A stretch of DNA of 64,000 nt from Aeromicrobium ginsengisoli (GCF_004134905.2 NZ_SDPQ02000002.1:310001-374000); one strand, 5' to 3'; shown: positions 43,786 through 52,996, numbered from the stretch's first letter. Translations and numbers: made by a program. Notes: generated by a model from the sequence alone, not told the origin.

Positions 43786-44586
43786 ATGACCCGCAAGTTC
43801 GCCGAGCTGACCGGCCCCGAGACGCTCGAGATGCTCGAGGCCGACTCGGTGCTCGTGCTGCCGATCGGTGCGATCGAGCATCATGGCCCGCACCTGCCGC
43901 TGGTCACCGACGCCCTCATGGCGGAGGCCGCGGCGGAGGCGCTCGTGCCCCGTGCCGTGGACGCCGGGATCGACGCGTGGCAGCTGCCGACGATGTCGGT
44001 CGGCAAGTCCGACGAGCACAGCTGGGCGTCGGGGACGCTGTGGCTCACCGCGTCGACCCTGATGGAGACCCTCGTCGACCTCGGCCGGTCGGTGGCGACG
44101 ACGCCGGCTCGCAAGCTCGTGTTCCTCAACGGGCACGGTGGCAACGTGGCGCTGCTGCAGGTCGCCAACCGAGAGCTGCGCCGGCGGTTCGGTCTGCAGA
44201 CCTTCACGATGCCGGCGTTGCGCGTGCGGGCGGCGAGCGGCGTCGAGGGCGAGCCGGAGGAGCACGGGCTCGGCATCCACGGTGGCTACTCCGAGACGTC
44301 GATCGTGATGCACCTGCGGCCCGACCTCGTGCACGAGGACCGTTTCGTCACGGTCCTGCCCTTGGAGCTCGCGGCGTACGAGCACATCGGCTTCAACGGC
44401 AAGGCGGTCACGTTCGGCTGGCTGAGCGATGACTTCGGGCCGCACGGGATCGTCGGCGATCCGACCGGCGCCAGTGCGAAGGCCGGCAAGCAGATGTTCG
44501 AGGAGAGCATCGACGCCGGGCTCGAGGCGCTGCAGGAGATCGACCGGTTCAGCCTGCCGCCGCGCGCCGTGCCAGCAGCCGACTGA
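43786..44586 (+). CDS. Creatininase-family amidohydrolase
   Basis: The 266-residue protein has the family metal ligands in LPIGAIEHHGPHLPLVTD (Glu31, His33, Asp42) and the NGHGGN motif near 117-122. Members include creatinine amidohydrolase, FAPy deformylase ArfB and MftE. They open a cyclic amide or remove a formyl group using two Zn or Mn ions. The specific substrate is unknown. It ends inside the convergent amidohydrolase gene, which overlaps it by 38 bases. Confidence 0.87.
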   Translation: MTRKFAELTGPETLEMLEADSVLVLPIGAIEHHGPHLPLVTDALMAEAAAEALVPRAVDAGIDAWQLPTMSVGKSDEHSWASGTLWLTASTLMETLVDLGRSVATTPARKLVFLNGHGGNVALLQVANRELRRRFGLQTFTMPALRVRAASGVEGEPEEHGLGIHGGYSETSIVMHLRPDLVHEDRFVTVLPLELAAYEHIGFNGKAVTFGWLSDDFGPHGIVGDPTGASAKAGKQMFEESIDAGLEALQEIDRFSLPPRAVPAAD

Positions 44587-45841
44587 GGTCGCCGGCGATC
44601 GTCCGCTCGTCGGCGTGCACGAGCGCGCCATGACGTACGACCGGGCGGCCGGCCACGACGACGTCGCGCGGACGCCGGCCCGGTGCCGCCCAGAGCAGCC
44701 CTGCGACGGGATCCGCGACGCCGGCGTCGGCCACGCCGGAGACGTCCCACACACAGAGGTCGCCGGCCGAGCCGGTGCCGAGGTGGCTGAGCTCGGGGCG
44801 ACCCAGCCCGATTGCCGAGCCGCGCGTCGCCATGTCCAGCGCCGTGCGGGCGGGCAGCTGCGGACCGACCAGGCCCGAGACCTGCATCGCGAGCCGGGCG
44901 TCGGCCAGCAGGTGCCCGGCGTCGTTGGAGCCCCCTCCGCTCGTGCCGAGGCCCAGCTGGATCCCCGCCGCGAGCAGCTCGTGGACCCGGGCGATGCCCC
45001 AGCCCATCGGGACGTCGCAACCGGGCGCGTGCGTCCCGGTGGCCCCTGACTCGGCGATCCGCCGGGTCTCGTCGGGCGTGACGTCGACCAGATGCGCGAT
45101 CGTGACGTCGGGCGCGAGCCAGCCCCACTCGTCGAGGAGGTCGATCGGCCGTCGGCCGTAGCGCTCGAGCGCGATCGCGACGTCCACCTGCTCGTTGGCC
45201 TGCGTACGTCGGCGCAGTCCGTGCGTGCGAGCCACCTCGGCCAGCGCGGCGAACGTCGCCTCGCCGTCGCTGTGCACGCCGGCCGGTCCGACCGCGACCT
45301 GCAGCAGGCCGTCGGGGGTGACCCCGCCGTGCGGGACGAGCGCCGAGGCGATCGCGTCCGCTGAGGCCCCGGCCCAGTCGGGGTCGTCACGGGCTGACCC
45401 GCGTACGAACACCAGCCGGCCGCCGAGAGCGCGAGAGGCGTCTGCGGTGGCGCGCGCGATCGCAACGGTCGCGTCGATCGGTGCCCCCATCGGCCAGTTG
45501 AGGTGGTGGTCGGCGACGGTCGTGACGCCCGACAGGAGCGACTCGGCGATACCGACCGACGCCGCGGCGTGCGCGAGCTCCGCGTCGATGCCGGCGGCGT
45601 TGTAGGCCGCCGCCATGGCCGGCAGCCATTCGGCCATCGGCACGCCTCGCGTGCCCGGCAGCGTGCGGAAGGCGCTCTGCAGCAGGTGATGGTGGGCGTT
45701 GACCAGTCCCGGCGTGACGACACAGCCGGATGCGTCGAGCGTCGTGACCGTCTCGGACCCGTCGTCGAGCGCGACGTCGTCGGCGTGCTCAACGCCCGGC
45801 CCGGCCAGCACCGCGACCGCACCGGTGACGACCAGCGTCAC
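44549..45841 (-). CDS. Amidohydrolase, 8-oxoguanine deaminase-like
   Basis: The 430-residue protein has HxH (His50, His52) in NAHHHLLQSAFRTLPG, EQVD near 220, IAHLVDVTPDE and GTSGGGSNDAGHLL supplying the distal metal and proton-transfer residues. The HHHLLQ form and overall length resemble the 8-oxoguanine deaminase/hydroxydechloroatrazine hydrolase group. The GTG at 45841 overlaps the SDR stop by four bases, and the frame is truncated there because the upstream extension is antisense noise. It is the third amidohydrolase in this island. Confidence 0.83.
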   Translation of the reverse strand: MTLVVTGAVAVLAGPGVEHADDVALDDGSETVTTLDASGCVVTPGLVNAHHHLLQSAFRTLPGTRGVPMAEWLPAMAAAYNAAGIDAELAHAAASVGIAESLLSGVTTVADHHLNWPMGAPIDATVAIARATADASRALGGRLVFVRGSARDDPDWAGASADAIASALVPHGGVTPDGLLQVAVGPAGVHSDGEATFAALAEVARTHGLRRRTQANEQVDVAIALERYGRRPIDLLDEWGWLAPDVTIAHLVDVTPDETRRIAESGATGTHAPGCDVPMGWGIARVHELLAAGIQLGLGTSGGGSNDAGHLLADARLAMQVSGLVGPQLPARTALDMATRGSAIGLGRPELSHLGTGSAGDLCVWDVSGVADAGVADPVAGLLWAAPGRRPRDVVVAGRPVVRHGALVHADERTIAGDLSRLLARRAAAG

Positions 45842-46578
45842 TGCGTGATCATCCCGCCGGTCACGTTGAAGGCCTGACCGGTCAGGTAGGTGGCGTCGGG
45901 GGAGACGAGGAACCGGACGAAGCCCGCGACGTCCTGGGGCGCGCCGAGGCGCCCCAGCGGCGACTTCGCCGACCACGCGGCGACGTCCTCCTCGGTGCGG
46001 GTCGCGGCGCCCATCTCGGTGAGGATGTAGCCGGGGCACAGGGAGTTGACCGTGATCTGGTGAGGTCCGAGGTCAGCCGCCGCCGACCGGGTGACCGAGA
46101 CGACGGCGGCCTTGGAAGCGGCGTAGCCGAGCTCGTTCAGGCCGCCGGTCTTCGCCGCCATGCTGGCGATGTTGACGATCGCGCCGCCACCGCCTTGGGC
46201 GATCATGGCGCGGGCCGCCGCCTGCATCGTGAACACCGTCGCCCGGGCGTTGATCGCGAGGGTGCGGTCCCAGTCGTCGACGGTCAGGTCGAGCAGGCTC
46301 GCGAAGCGCAGGATGCCGGCGTTGTTGACGAGGATGTCGACGCCGCCCAGGGCGTCTGCCGCCTCGTCGACCGCTGCCATCGCCGCTGCGGCGTCGGCCA
46401 GGTCGACGCCCACGAACGTACCGCCGAGCTCAGCGGCTGCTGCGGGTCCTGCGTCGCCTGGCAGGTCGAGGATCGCGACGGATACCCCGTCGTCGGCGAG
46501 CCGGCGGGCGATCGCGGCTCCGATGCCCCGGGCGCCGCCGGTCACCACCGCACGTCGTCCCGAGATGTCTGAGCCCAT
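45838..46578 (-). CDS. Short-chain dehydrogenase/reductase
   Basis: The 246-residue classical SDR has the cofactor motif TGGARGIG (13-20), NNAG near 87, catalytic Ser in NIASMAA and Tyr/Lys in YAASKAA, and CPGYILTEM. The Asp-containing ILDLPGDAG after strand 2 favours NAD over NADP. The ATG at 46578 is followed by the fold; an imperfect palindrome lies 42-60 bases upstream. It is coupled to the 8-oxoguanine-deaminase-like gene. Confidence 0.9.
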   Translation of the reverse strand: MGSDISGRRAVVTGGARGIGAAIARRLADDGVSVAILDLPGDAGPAAAAELGGTFVGVDLADAAAAMAAVDEAADALGGVDILVNNAGILRFASLLDLTVDDWDRTLAINARATVFTMQAAARAMIAQGGGGAIVNIASMAAKTGGLNELGYAASKAAVVSVTRSAAADLGPHQITVNSLCPGYILTEMGAATRTEEDVAAWSAKSPLGRLGAPQDVAGFVRFLVSPDATYLTGQAFNVTGGMITQ

Positions 46579-46619
46579 GTGACCAGCATGGTGGCTGCGG
46601 GCGGGTCGTAGGCCGCTTC

Positions 46620-46638
46620 GTGCGTGAAATTCACACAC
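46620..46638. promoter_or_regulatory. 19-base palindrome upstream of the SDR gene
   Basis: GTGCGTGAAATTCACACAC has a perfect core GTGAA-A-TTCAC (46624-46634) with one mismatch in the outer arms. Its centre is 51 bases from the SDR start, in the 88-base gap after the DUF2000-like gene. It is a plausible operator of the SDR-amidohydrolase pair. Confidence 0.45.
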
Positions 46639-46666
46639 ACGCAACACCGGGGTTTCCTGCCGCCGT

Positions 46667-47095
46667 TCAGGGGTGGAGCGACGCTCCCTTGAACGTCTTG
46701 TCGACGCCGTTCCTGGGTCCGTGGACCGCGATGCCGACGAGGTCGAGGTCGTCGCGGCCCACTGCTCGTACGGCCGCGCGGTTGTCGCGGTCGTTGCCCG
46801 TCGCGAACATCTCGCGGGTGTAGACCGCTGTCGCCAGGTCCCGCACGACAGCCTTGGCGTGCGCCGCCTTGAGCTGCGCCGAGTCGCCGGCGAACACGAC
46901 GATGGGCTGCCGGATCATCGGCAGGTACTCCGTGCCATCGGCGTCCTCGTAGGGGTCGCCGATGAGGTCCTTGTCGGTCGCGATGCCGCTGATGAGGAAC
47001 GCCGTGACGTTGAGCGCCTGCCACGGTGCGAGGTCCTCGTGCAGCAGCACGGCGACCTTGGTGTCGAATCGGATGGGTTCGAGGGTGTCGTCCAT
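46667..47095 (-). CDS. DUF2000-family protein
   Basis: The 142-residue protein starts RFDTKVAVLLHEDLAPWQALNVTAFLISGIA, which matches the DUF2000 fold (a peptidyl-tRNA hydrolase II-like domain). PIVVFAGDSAQLKAAHAKA and AVYTREMFATGNDRDNR follow. The function is unknown; several such genes lie next to AraC regulators, as here, where the AraC gene is divergent 49 bases away. Confidence 0.75.
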   Translation of the reverse strand: MDDTLEPIRFDTKVAVLLHEDLAPWQALNVTAFLISGIATDKDLIGDPYEDADGTEYLPMIRQPIVVFAGDSAQLKAAHAKAVVRDLATAVYTREMFATGNDRDNRAAVRAVGRDDLDLVGIAVHGPRNGVDKTFKGASLHP

Positions 47096-47132
47096 GCCTC
47101 CAGAGTCACCTGTCGGGGTGGTGGGGGTCTTG

Positions 47133-47138
47133 TACATT
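47133..47138 (+). promoter_or_regulatory. -10-like hexamer TACATT before the AraC gene
   Basis: TACATT ends six bases before the ATG at 47145, matching the leaderless layout elsewhere. The gap to the divergent DUF2000 gene is only 49 bases, so both promoters overlap. Confidence 0.4.
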
Positions 47139-47144
47139 CCTGAC

Positions 47145-47942
47145 ATGACCGGCGAAGAGCACGTCCGCGCGTGGCGCCCGGCAGTTCCGGGCGTCGGCGA
47201 GGTGCTGCACGCGCACTTCACCGAGCACGCCTACCCGGCGCACACGCACGCGTACTGGACGGTCCTGCTCATCGACACGGGCGGCGTCTCGTACGAGCTG
47301 GAGCGCACGCCTCACGACGCCCCGCCGCGATCGCTGACGCTGTTGCCACCGCACGTGCCGCACGACGGCAGGGCGGCTGTGCCGGGCGGCTTCGACAAGC
47401 GGGTCGTCTACCTCGACGAGCGGTGGCTGCCGCTGGAGCTCACCGGCGCGGCGGTACGCCAGCCGACGCTGCTGGACGACGAGCTCGTCTCGGCCGTCGG
47501 TCGGCTGCACCGCTCGCTGGCCTCGCCCGGTGACGAGCTCGAGGCCGAGTCGCAGCTCGCCGTCATCAGCGAGCGAATGAGCCAGCACCTCGACAGCTCG
47601 ATCGAGCCGCGCCACCGCAGCGCGGAGCCCCGGCTCGCCCGCCGGCTCCGCGAGGTGCTCGACCGTGACCTCACGGACGTACCGACCCTCGAGTCCCTCG
47701 CCGCCGAGCTCGAGGCGCACCCGACGCAGCTCATCCGGGCGTTCGGGCGCGAGTACGGCCTGCCGCCGCACCGCTACGTCACCGGCCGGCGCGTCGATCG
47801 CGCCCGTGCACTGCTGCTCGACCGGGTGCCGCCGGCCGAGGTCGCGGCTGCCGTCGGCTTCTACGACCAGGCGCACCTCACGCGTCACTTCCGCGCGACG
47901 CTCGGGGTGACCCCCGCCGCGTACGCCCGCGCCGCCGCCTGA
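47145..47942 (+). CDS. AraC-family transcriptional regulator
   Basis: The 265-residue protein has an N-terminal cupin-like sensing domain (HAHFTEHAYPAHTHAYWTVLLIDTGGVSYELERTPHDAP) and a C-terminal pair of HTH motifs (TLESLAAELEAHPTQLIRAFGREYGLPPHRYVTGRRVDRA, EVAAAVGFYDQAHLTRHFRATLGVTP). It may regulate the divergent DUF2000-like gene or the neighbouring island. The ligand is unknown. Confidence 0.9.
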   Translation: MTGEEHVRAWRPAVPGVGEVLHAHFTEHAYPAHTHAYWTVLLIDTGGVSYELERTPHDAPPRSLTLLPPHVPHDGRAAVPGGFDKRVVYLDERWLPLELTGAAVRQPTLLDDELVSAVGRLHRSLASPGDELEAESQLAVISERMSQHLDSSIEPRHRSAEPRLARRLREVLDRDLTDVPTLESLAAELEAHPTQLIRAFGREYGLPPHRYVTGRRVDRARALLLDRVPPAEVAAAVGFYDQAHLTRHFRATLGVTPAAYARAAA

Positions 47943-47978
47943 GCGAGAGCTCACGGCCATACGTGACAGTGCGGCAGA

Positions 47979-50900
47979 ATGGCGGATGTGCAGGTTGACG
48001 TCCTCGGACCGTTGCGAGTGCGCGCCGATGATCAGGACCTCGATCTCGGCGGGCCGCGCAACCGCGCCCTCGTGGCACGTCTGGCGCTCGACGCGGGTCG
48101 CCCGGTCGCCGCGACCACGCTGATCGACGATCTCTGGGGCCTCGACGTGCCGACCGACGCGACCAACGCCCTGCAGTCGATCGTGTCCCGCACGCGCAGG
48201 CGGCTTCCGGATGGTGCACTCGAGTCGACCCCGGCCGGATACGTCCTGCAGTGCGCCACCGTCGACGCCCTCGAGTTCGAGCGGCTCGTGGCGGCCGGCC
48301 GCGCCGGCGAAGCCCTTGCGCTGTGGCGGGGCGAGGCGTTCGCGGACGTCGCCGAGTTCCCCTTCGCACCGTCGGCGGCGCACCGGCTCGGAGAGCTGCG
48401 GCTCACGGCCGTGGAGTCGAGCCTGCGGGACCGCGTACGTTCAGCGCACGACCTCGCCGTGGTCGCGGAGCTCGCGGACCTGACGACGGCACATCCTTAT
48501 CGCGACTCGTTCTGGGTGCTCTACCTGACGGCGTTGGCCGCACGTGGTCGGGCCAACGAGGCGCTCACGGCGTACGACCGGCTGCGCGGCATGCTGGCCG
48601 AGGAGCTCGGCGCCGATCCGTCGCCGGAGCTCCAGGAGCTGCACCTGTCGATCCTGCGCGGAGAGCACGGTGCCCGCCGCAGCCACCCGGCACTCCCGTC
48701 GGCGCTGACCACGTTCGTCGGCCGCGAAGGCGCGATCGCCGACTTGCAGGCGGCACTCGTCGACCACCGGCTCGTGACGATCCTCGGACCCGGCGGTGCG
48801 GGCAAGACCCGGCTCGCCGTCGAGTCCGCCCGTGCGGCGCTCGACCGGTTCGAGGATGTCTGGCTCACCGAGCTCGCGCCGGTGACCGGCAGCGACGGCA
48901 TCCTCCAGGCGATGCTGTCGGCGATGGGACTGCTCGAGGTGTCGGTCCTCGACCGACCGTCCACCGCGCCGCGGCCCGACGAACGTACGCGCCTCATCGA
49001 TGCGGTCCACGACGTCGAGGGCCTGCTGCTGCTCGACAACTGCGAGCACCTGGTCGGCGCGGTCGCCGAGATCGCCGAGGACGTCCTGGCGCATGCCCCC
49101 AAGCTGAGGATCCTGGCGACGAGCCGTGAGCCGCTGCGCATCATCGGCGAGTTCGCCTATCAGCTCAGCCCGCTGACGATGCCGCACCCGGGCAGCACGA
49201 TCGACGAGGCGATGGAGCACAGCGCGATCCAGCTGTTCGTGCTCCGCGCGCAGGCGGTCGACCAGTCGTTCGTGCTGACCGCCGAGACGATGCCGGCGGT
49301 GCTGGAGATCTGCGAGCGCCTCGACGGTCAGCCCCTGGCAATCGAGCTCGCAGCGGCCCGCCTGCGTACGCTCACGGCTCCGCAGGTCGCGGCCCGGCTG
49401 TCCGACCGCTTCCGCCTGCTGACCGGCGGCAGCCGCACCGCCCTGCCGCGCCACCGCACGCTGCGCGCCGTCGTCGAGTGGAGCTGGGACCTGCTCGACG
49501 AGGCCGAGCGCGACCTCGCCGAGCGGCTTGCCGTCTTCCCGGGGGGCGTGGCGGCCGAGAGCGCCGCTGCCGTCTCCGTGGCCGGCGATCGTACGGAGGA
49601 GCTGCTCGACTCGCTCGCCGACAAGTCCCTGCTGGTGCCGGTGCGCGGCGAGACGCCGCGATTCAGGATGCTCGAGACGCTGCGGGAGTACGGCGTGGAG
49701 CGATTGGTCGAGCGCGGCACCGCCGAGGCGGTCCGGGAGGCGCACCTGCACTACTTCCTCGACGTCGCCGAGCGGCAGTCCGGCCGACTGCGCGGCGGTG
49801 ATCAGGTGGCTGCGGTCCGGGCGATGGACCTCGAACGCGCCAACGTCATGGCCGCCCTGCGGTTCGCGGTCGACCGGCACGATCGACCCGCCGCTGCTCG
49901 TCTGGTCACCGCGTTGTCGTGGTACTGGTCGATCCGTAGTCAGCACATCGAGGCGTGCTCGTGGGCCGATGTCGTCCTGGCGCTGCCGGGTGAGGCCGAT
50001 CCGGCGAGCGAGATCTGCATCGAGGCGTTGTCGTTGACGGGGGTGCTGGTTCTGGCGAGCCACGAGGGCAACGACCGTGACCCCGAGTGGCAAGGTTCGG
50101 TCGACCGCATCCTGGCGATCTGGGACGCCCACCACCCCGAGCACCAGGTGGTCGACGTCGTGCTGGCGACGATGGCGTTCTTCGACGTCGTCGGGGACCG
50201 CGAGCTGCCCAGGGCCGGCGATCAGTGGACCAGGTCGATGATCAACCTCATGCAGATCGTGATGCTCGACAACGAGGGCCGCGTGGGCGAGATCGTCGAG
50301 CTCCTCGAGCCGACGATCAACGACTTCCGCGAGCTCGGCGACCGCTGGGGCCTTGCCATGGCACTGTCGCAGCAGGGCATGGTGCAGTCGCTCGACGGCC
50401 GCTACGCCGAGGCGCTGGCCTCGTGGGAGGAGGCGATCCCGCTGCTGCACGAGCTCGGCGCGGGAGAGGACGCCGACTTCTCGACGATGCAGGTGACCGG
50501 TCTGCGGATCGCACTCGCCGAGGGCGACACCGGCGAGCTCCGCGACGGACTGCTGGCCTCGCTGGCGAACGCGCGTCGTGACGGCGATCGTCGCCACGAG
50601 CTGACGACGCGGATCAGCCTCGCCCACCTGGAGCACTGCGCGGGGGACGACGAGGCGGCGAGCGACCACCTCGACTACGTCCTGCAGAACCTCGACGCGG
50701 TGTCCACGTTCGGTGGCGGGCAGATGGAGGCGGTGATCCGGGCCGGCCTCGTGGTGACCTGCTCCGCGTACGACCTCGACGCCGCCCGCGCCGAGCTCGC
50801 GACCGCCTCGCGGATCGGCAGGCGTACGCGCGACATGCCGGTCATCGCGCAGGTCGCTTCGTCCGCCGCGATCCTCGCGCACCTCGACGGCGACGACGAG

Positions 50901-51086
50901 CGGGCCGCCAAGGTGCTGGGCGCCTCCGAGGCGATCCGCGGCCGCGCCGACCTCATGCACGTGGACCTGCACGACCTGCGTGCCAGCCTCCGTGCGTCAT
51001 TGGGCGACGTGCGCTACGAACAGCTGCACGCCGAAGGCCGCTCACTCGTACGTGACGACGCGATCGACTTCGCCCTCCCCACCTGA
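47979..51086 (+). CDS. AfsR/SARP-type regulator: HTH-BTAD, NB-ARC-like ATPase, TPR-like C-terminus
   Basis: This large 1035-residue protein has an OmpR-like winged helix plus bacterial transcriptional activator domain (about 1-235: VDVLGPLRVRADDQD, then ALTAYDRLRGMLAEELGADPSPELQELH). A P-loop NTPase follows with Walker A GPGGAGKTR near 270 and Walker B LLLLDN, then SREPLRI. An alpha-solenoid region with TPR-like helices extends to the end. Such regulators activate secondary-metabolism or stress operons and need ATP. No biosynthetic cluster is adjacent. The ATG at 47979 is used, but GTG at 47988, seven bases after a -10-like CAGAAT, may be the true leaderless start. Confidence 0.88.
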   Translation: MADVQVDVLGPLRVRADDQDLDLGGPRNRALVARLALDAGRPVAATTLIDDLWGLDVPTDATNALQSIVSRTRRRLPDGALESTPAGYVLQCATVDALEFERLVAAGRAGEALALWRGEAFADVAEFPFAPSAAHRLGELRLTAVESSLRDRVRSAHDLAVVAELADLTTAHPYRDSFWVLYLTALAARGRANEALTAYDRLRGMLAEELGADPSPELQELHLSILRGEHGARRSHPALPSALTTFVGREGAIADLQAALVDHRLVTILGPGGAGKTRLAVESARAALDRFEDVWLTELAPVTGSDGILQAMLSAMGLLEVSVLDRPSTAPRPDERTRLIDAVHDVEGLLLLDNCEHLVGAVAEIAEDVLAHAPKLRILATSREPLRIIGEFAYQLSPLTMPHPGSTIDEAMEHSAIQLFVLRAQAVDQSFVLTAETMPAVLEICERLDGQPLAIELAAARLRTLTAPQVAARLSDRFRLLTGGSRTALPRHRTLRAVVEWSWDLLDEAERDLAERLAVFPGGVAAESAAAVSVAGDRTEELLDSLADKSLLVPVRGETPRFRMLETLREYGVERLVERGTAEAVREAHLHYFLDVAERQSGRLRGGDQVAAVRAMDLERANVMAALRFAVDRHDRPAAARLVTALSWYWSIRSQHIEACSWADVVLALPGEADPASEICIEALSLTGVLVLASHEGNDRDPEWQGSVDRILAIWDAHHPEHQVVDVVLATMAFFDVVGDRELPRAGDQWTRSMINLMQIVMLDNEGRVGEIVELLEPTINDFRELGDRWGLAMALSQQGMVQSLDGRYAEALASWEEAIPLLHELGAGEDADFSTMQVTGLRIALAEGDTGELRDGLLASLANARRDGDRRHELTTRISLAHLEHCAGDDEAASDHLDYVLQNLDAVSTFGGGQMEAVIRAGLVVTCSAYDLDAARAELATASRIGRRTRDMPVIAQVASSAAILAHLDGDDERAAKVLGASEAIRGRADLMHVDLHDLRASLRASLGDVRYEQLHAEGRSLVRDDAIDFALPT

Positions 51087-51200
51087 GCGGTGACTTGGTC
51101 GCCCATCAGGCATGCCAATGGGCGACCAGCTCACCGCCCCGTCAACGAAGCGGTGAGCCAGTCGCCCATCAGGCGGGCGGAAGCGCGACTCACTCACCGC
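51087..51200. repeat. Pair of related intergenic hairpins (REP-like)
   Basis: Hairpin 1 pairs 51087-51106 with 51118-51137 (18 of 20). Hairpin 2 pairs 51150-51165 with 51185-51200 (14 of 16). Both arms begin GCGGTGA and contain TCGCCCATCAGGC-like sequence, so the two are divergent copies of one unit. The element fills the convergent gap between the AfsR-like gene and the permease and could also terminate both transcripts. Confidence 0.75.
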
Positions 51201-51212
51201 CCAGGGGAGGGG

Positions 51213-52022
51213 TCAGGCCTTCGTGCGGTACGCCCTGACGGCCAACGGTGCGAACACCGCGAGGATCAGGCCGGCGGTGCCGAGCGCGATGAACGCGTCC
51301 TCGGCGACGGGACCACCCGTGAGCAGGCCGCGCACGGCGTCCGTCAGGTGGGTGACCGGGTTGACGTTGACCCAGGCCCGCAGCCAGCCGGGCATCGTGT
51401 CCGCCGAGGCGAACATGCTCGAGCCGAACGTCAGCGGGAACAGCGCCATGAACCCGATGCCCTGCACCGAGCCGGCCTCGCGGGAGACCATGCCGAGCCA
51501 GATCGCGATCCAGCACAGGCACCAGGCGAACACCAGGACGAGCAGGCACGCGGCGAGCACGTCGAGGACCGAGGTGCTGGTCCGGTAGCCCATCAGGAAG
51601 CCGGCGATCAGGCTGATGCCGATCGTGATGCTGTAGCGCAGGCACTCCGCGATCGTGGCGCCGACCAGAGGTGCGGACCGGGCGATCGGCAGCGACTTGA
51701 ACCGGTCGAACACGCCTTCCTTGATGTCGGTGTTGAGGTTGACCCCGATCGAGATCGTGCTGAACAGCACGGTCTGGATCAGGATGCCGGGCAGCACGAA
51801 CTGCAGGTAGTCGTGCGTCGATCCGGCGATCGCGCCGCCCAGGACGTACACGAAGATCATCAGGAACAGCACGGGCTGCAGCGTCACGTCGAAGAACTGC
51901 TCGGGGTGACGCATCATCTTCTTGACCGAGCGGCCGGCGAGCGTCAGGGAGTGCCGAGCCCAGGGCAGGGACGACGGAGGACGCTGCTCGATCGCGTCCG
52001 GGAGGGTGATGGTCGAGGTCAT
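51213..52022 (-). CDS. ABC-2 type exporter permease, DrrB-like
   Basis: The 269-residue protein has six hydrophobic segments and the ABC-2 membrane family pattern (PVLFLMIFVYVLGGAI, GILIQTVLFSTISIGVNLNTDIKEGVFDRFKSLPIARSAPLVG, the conserved coupling segment). It should form the channel with the DrrA-like ATPase whose stop overlaps its start by four bases. Such pairs export drugs, lipids or antibiotics; no substrate can be named. Confidence 0.9.
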   Translation of the reverse strand: MTSTITLPDAIEQRPPSSLPWARHSLTLAGRSVKKMMRHPEQFFDVTLQPVLFLMIFVYVLGGAIAGSTHDYLQFVLPGILIQTVLFSTISIGVNLNTDIKEGVFDRFKSLPIARSAPLVGATIAECLRYSITIGISLIAGFLMGYRTSTSVLDVLAACLLVLVFAWCLCWIAIWLGMVSREAGSVQGIGFMALFPLTFGSSMFASADTMPGWLRAWVNVNPVTHLTDAVRGLLTGGPVAEDAFIALGTAGLILAVFAPLAVRAYRTKA

Positions 52023-52996
52023 GAGACGGGCTCCTTGTCGAGGTCGGCGGGAGCGTCATCAGGGACGCCCTTGCCGGTGAGGGTGAAGAAGACCTCGTCG
52101 AGGCTCGGCAGCTTGAGGGCGATCTCCGTGACGGGGATGCCGCGGGCGGCGAGGTCGACGACGATGTCGGTGAAGTCCTTCTCGTCCTCGATCGGTGTCG
52201 TGAGCAGCCCACGGGTGGGCTCCTCGACCGGTCGGCCGGTGATGCGGCTGAGGACGGCTCGGATGTCTGCGGTGTCGCGGACGTTGGTCGGGCGCACCTG
52301 GAGGGAGCGGCCGCCGACGATCTGCTTGAGCTCGGCGGCGGTGCCGTGGGCGATGACCTTGCCGAGGTCGATCACGGTGATCGCGTCGGCGAGAGCGTCG
52401 GCCTCCTCGAGGTACTGCGTGGTCAGCAGGACGCTGGTGCCCTCGGCGGTCAGCATGCGGACGAGGTTCCACACATCGTCCCGCTTGCTGGGGTCGAGGC
52501 CCGTGGTCGGTTCGTCGAGGAAGATCACCTCGGGTCGGCCGACCAGGCTCGCGGCGAGGTCGAGGCGGCGCCGCATGCCTCCTGAGTACGTCTTGATGCG
52601 GCGGTCGCCGGCCTCGGTGAGCCCGAACTGGCCCAGCAGCTCCGTCGCGCGTGCTCGAGCGTCGGGGCGGCTGAAGTCCAGGAGCCGTGCGAACAGCTCG
52701 AGGTTCTCCCGGCCGGTCAGCTGCTCGTCGACCGAGGCGTACTGCCCCGTGAGGCCGATCGAGCGACGGACCGCGGTGGGGTCGAGCAGGACGTCGTGGC
52801 CGGCAACGGTCGCGTGACCGGCGTCGGGCTGCAGCAGCGTCGCGAGGATGCGGACGGCAGTGGTCTTGCCCGCACCATTGGGCCCGAGGACTCCGAGGAC
52901 GGAGCCTTCGGGAACGGCAAGGTCGATGCCGTCGAGAGCGATGGTGTCGCCGTAGTGCTTCGTGAGCCCTTCGGCTTTGATGGCGTAGTTGGTCAT
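52019..52996 (-). CDS. ABC exporter ATPase, DrrA-like
   Basis: The 325-residue ATPase has Walker A GPNGAGKTT, signature YSGGMRRRLDLAAS, Walker B EVIFLDEPTTGLDP, and the H-loop replaced by Gln (LLTTQYLEE), typical of the DrrA/daunorubicin resistance family. The C-terminal domain after residue 230 (DIRAVLSRITGRP) is also family-specific. Start at 52996 (MTNYAIKAEG); 53005 is an alternative. It is divergent from zwf. Confidence 0.92.
   Translation of the reverse strand: MTNYAIKAEGLTKHYGDTIALDGIDLAVPEGSVLGVLGPNGAGKTTAVRILATLLQPDAGHATVAGHDVLLDPTAVRRSIGLTGQYASVDEQLTGRENLELFARLLDFSRPDARARATELLGQFGLTEAGDRRIKTYSGGMRRRLDLAASLVGRPEVIFLDEPTTGLDPSKRDDVWNLVRMLTAEGTSVLLTTQYLEEADALADAITVIDLGKVIAHGTAAELKQIVGGRSLQVRPTNVRDTADIRAVLSRITGRPVEEPTRGLLTTPIEDEKDFTDIVVDLAARGIPVTEIALKLPSLDEVFFTLTGKGVPDDAPADLDKEPVS

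Noticed and set aside
48441..50972. 843-codon minus-strand frame over the AfsR-like gene
   Set aside because: Antisense to clear BTAD and P-loop motifs; same high-GC artefact.
51090..52817. Long plus-strand frame across the ABC exporter genes
   Set aside because: Antisense to DrrAB-type genes whose Walker and signature motifs are intact.
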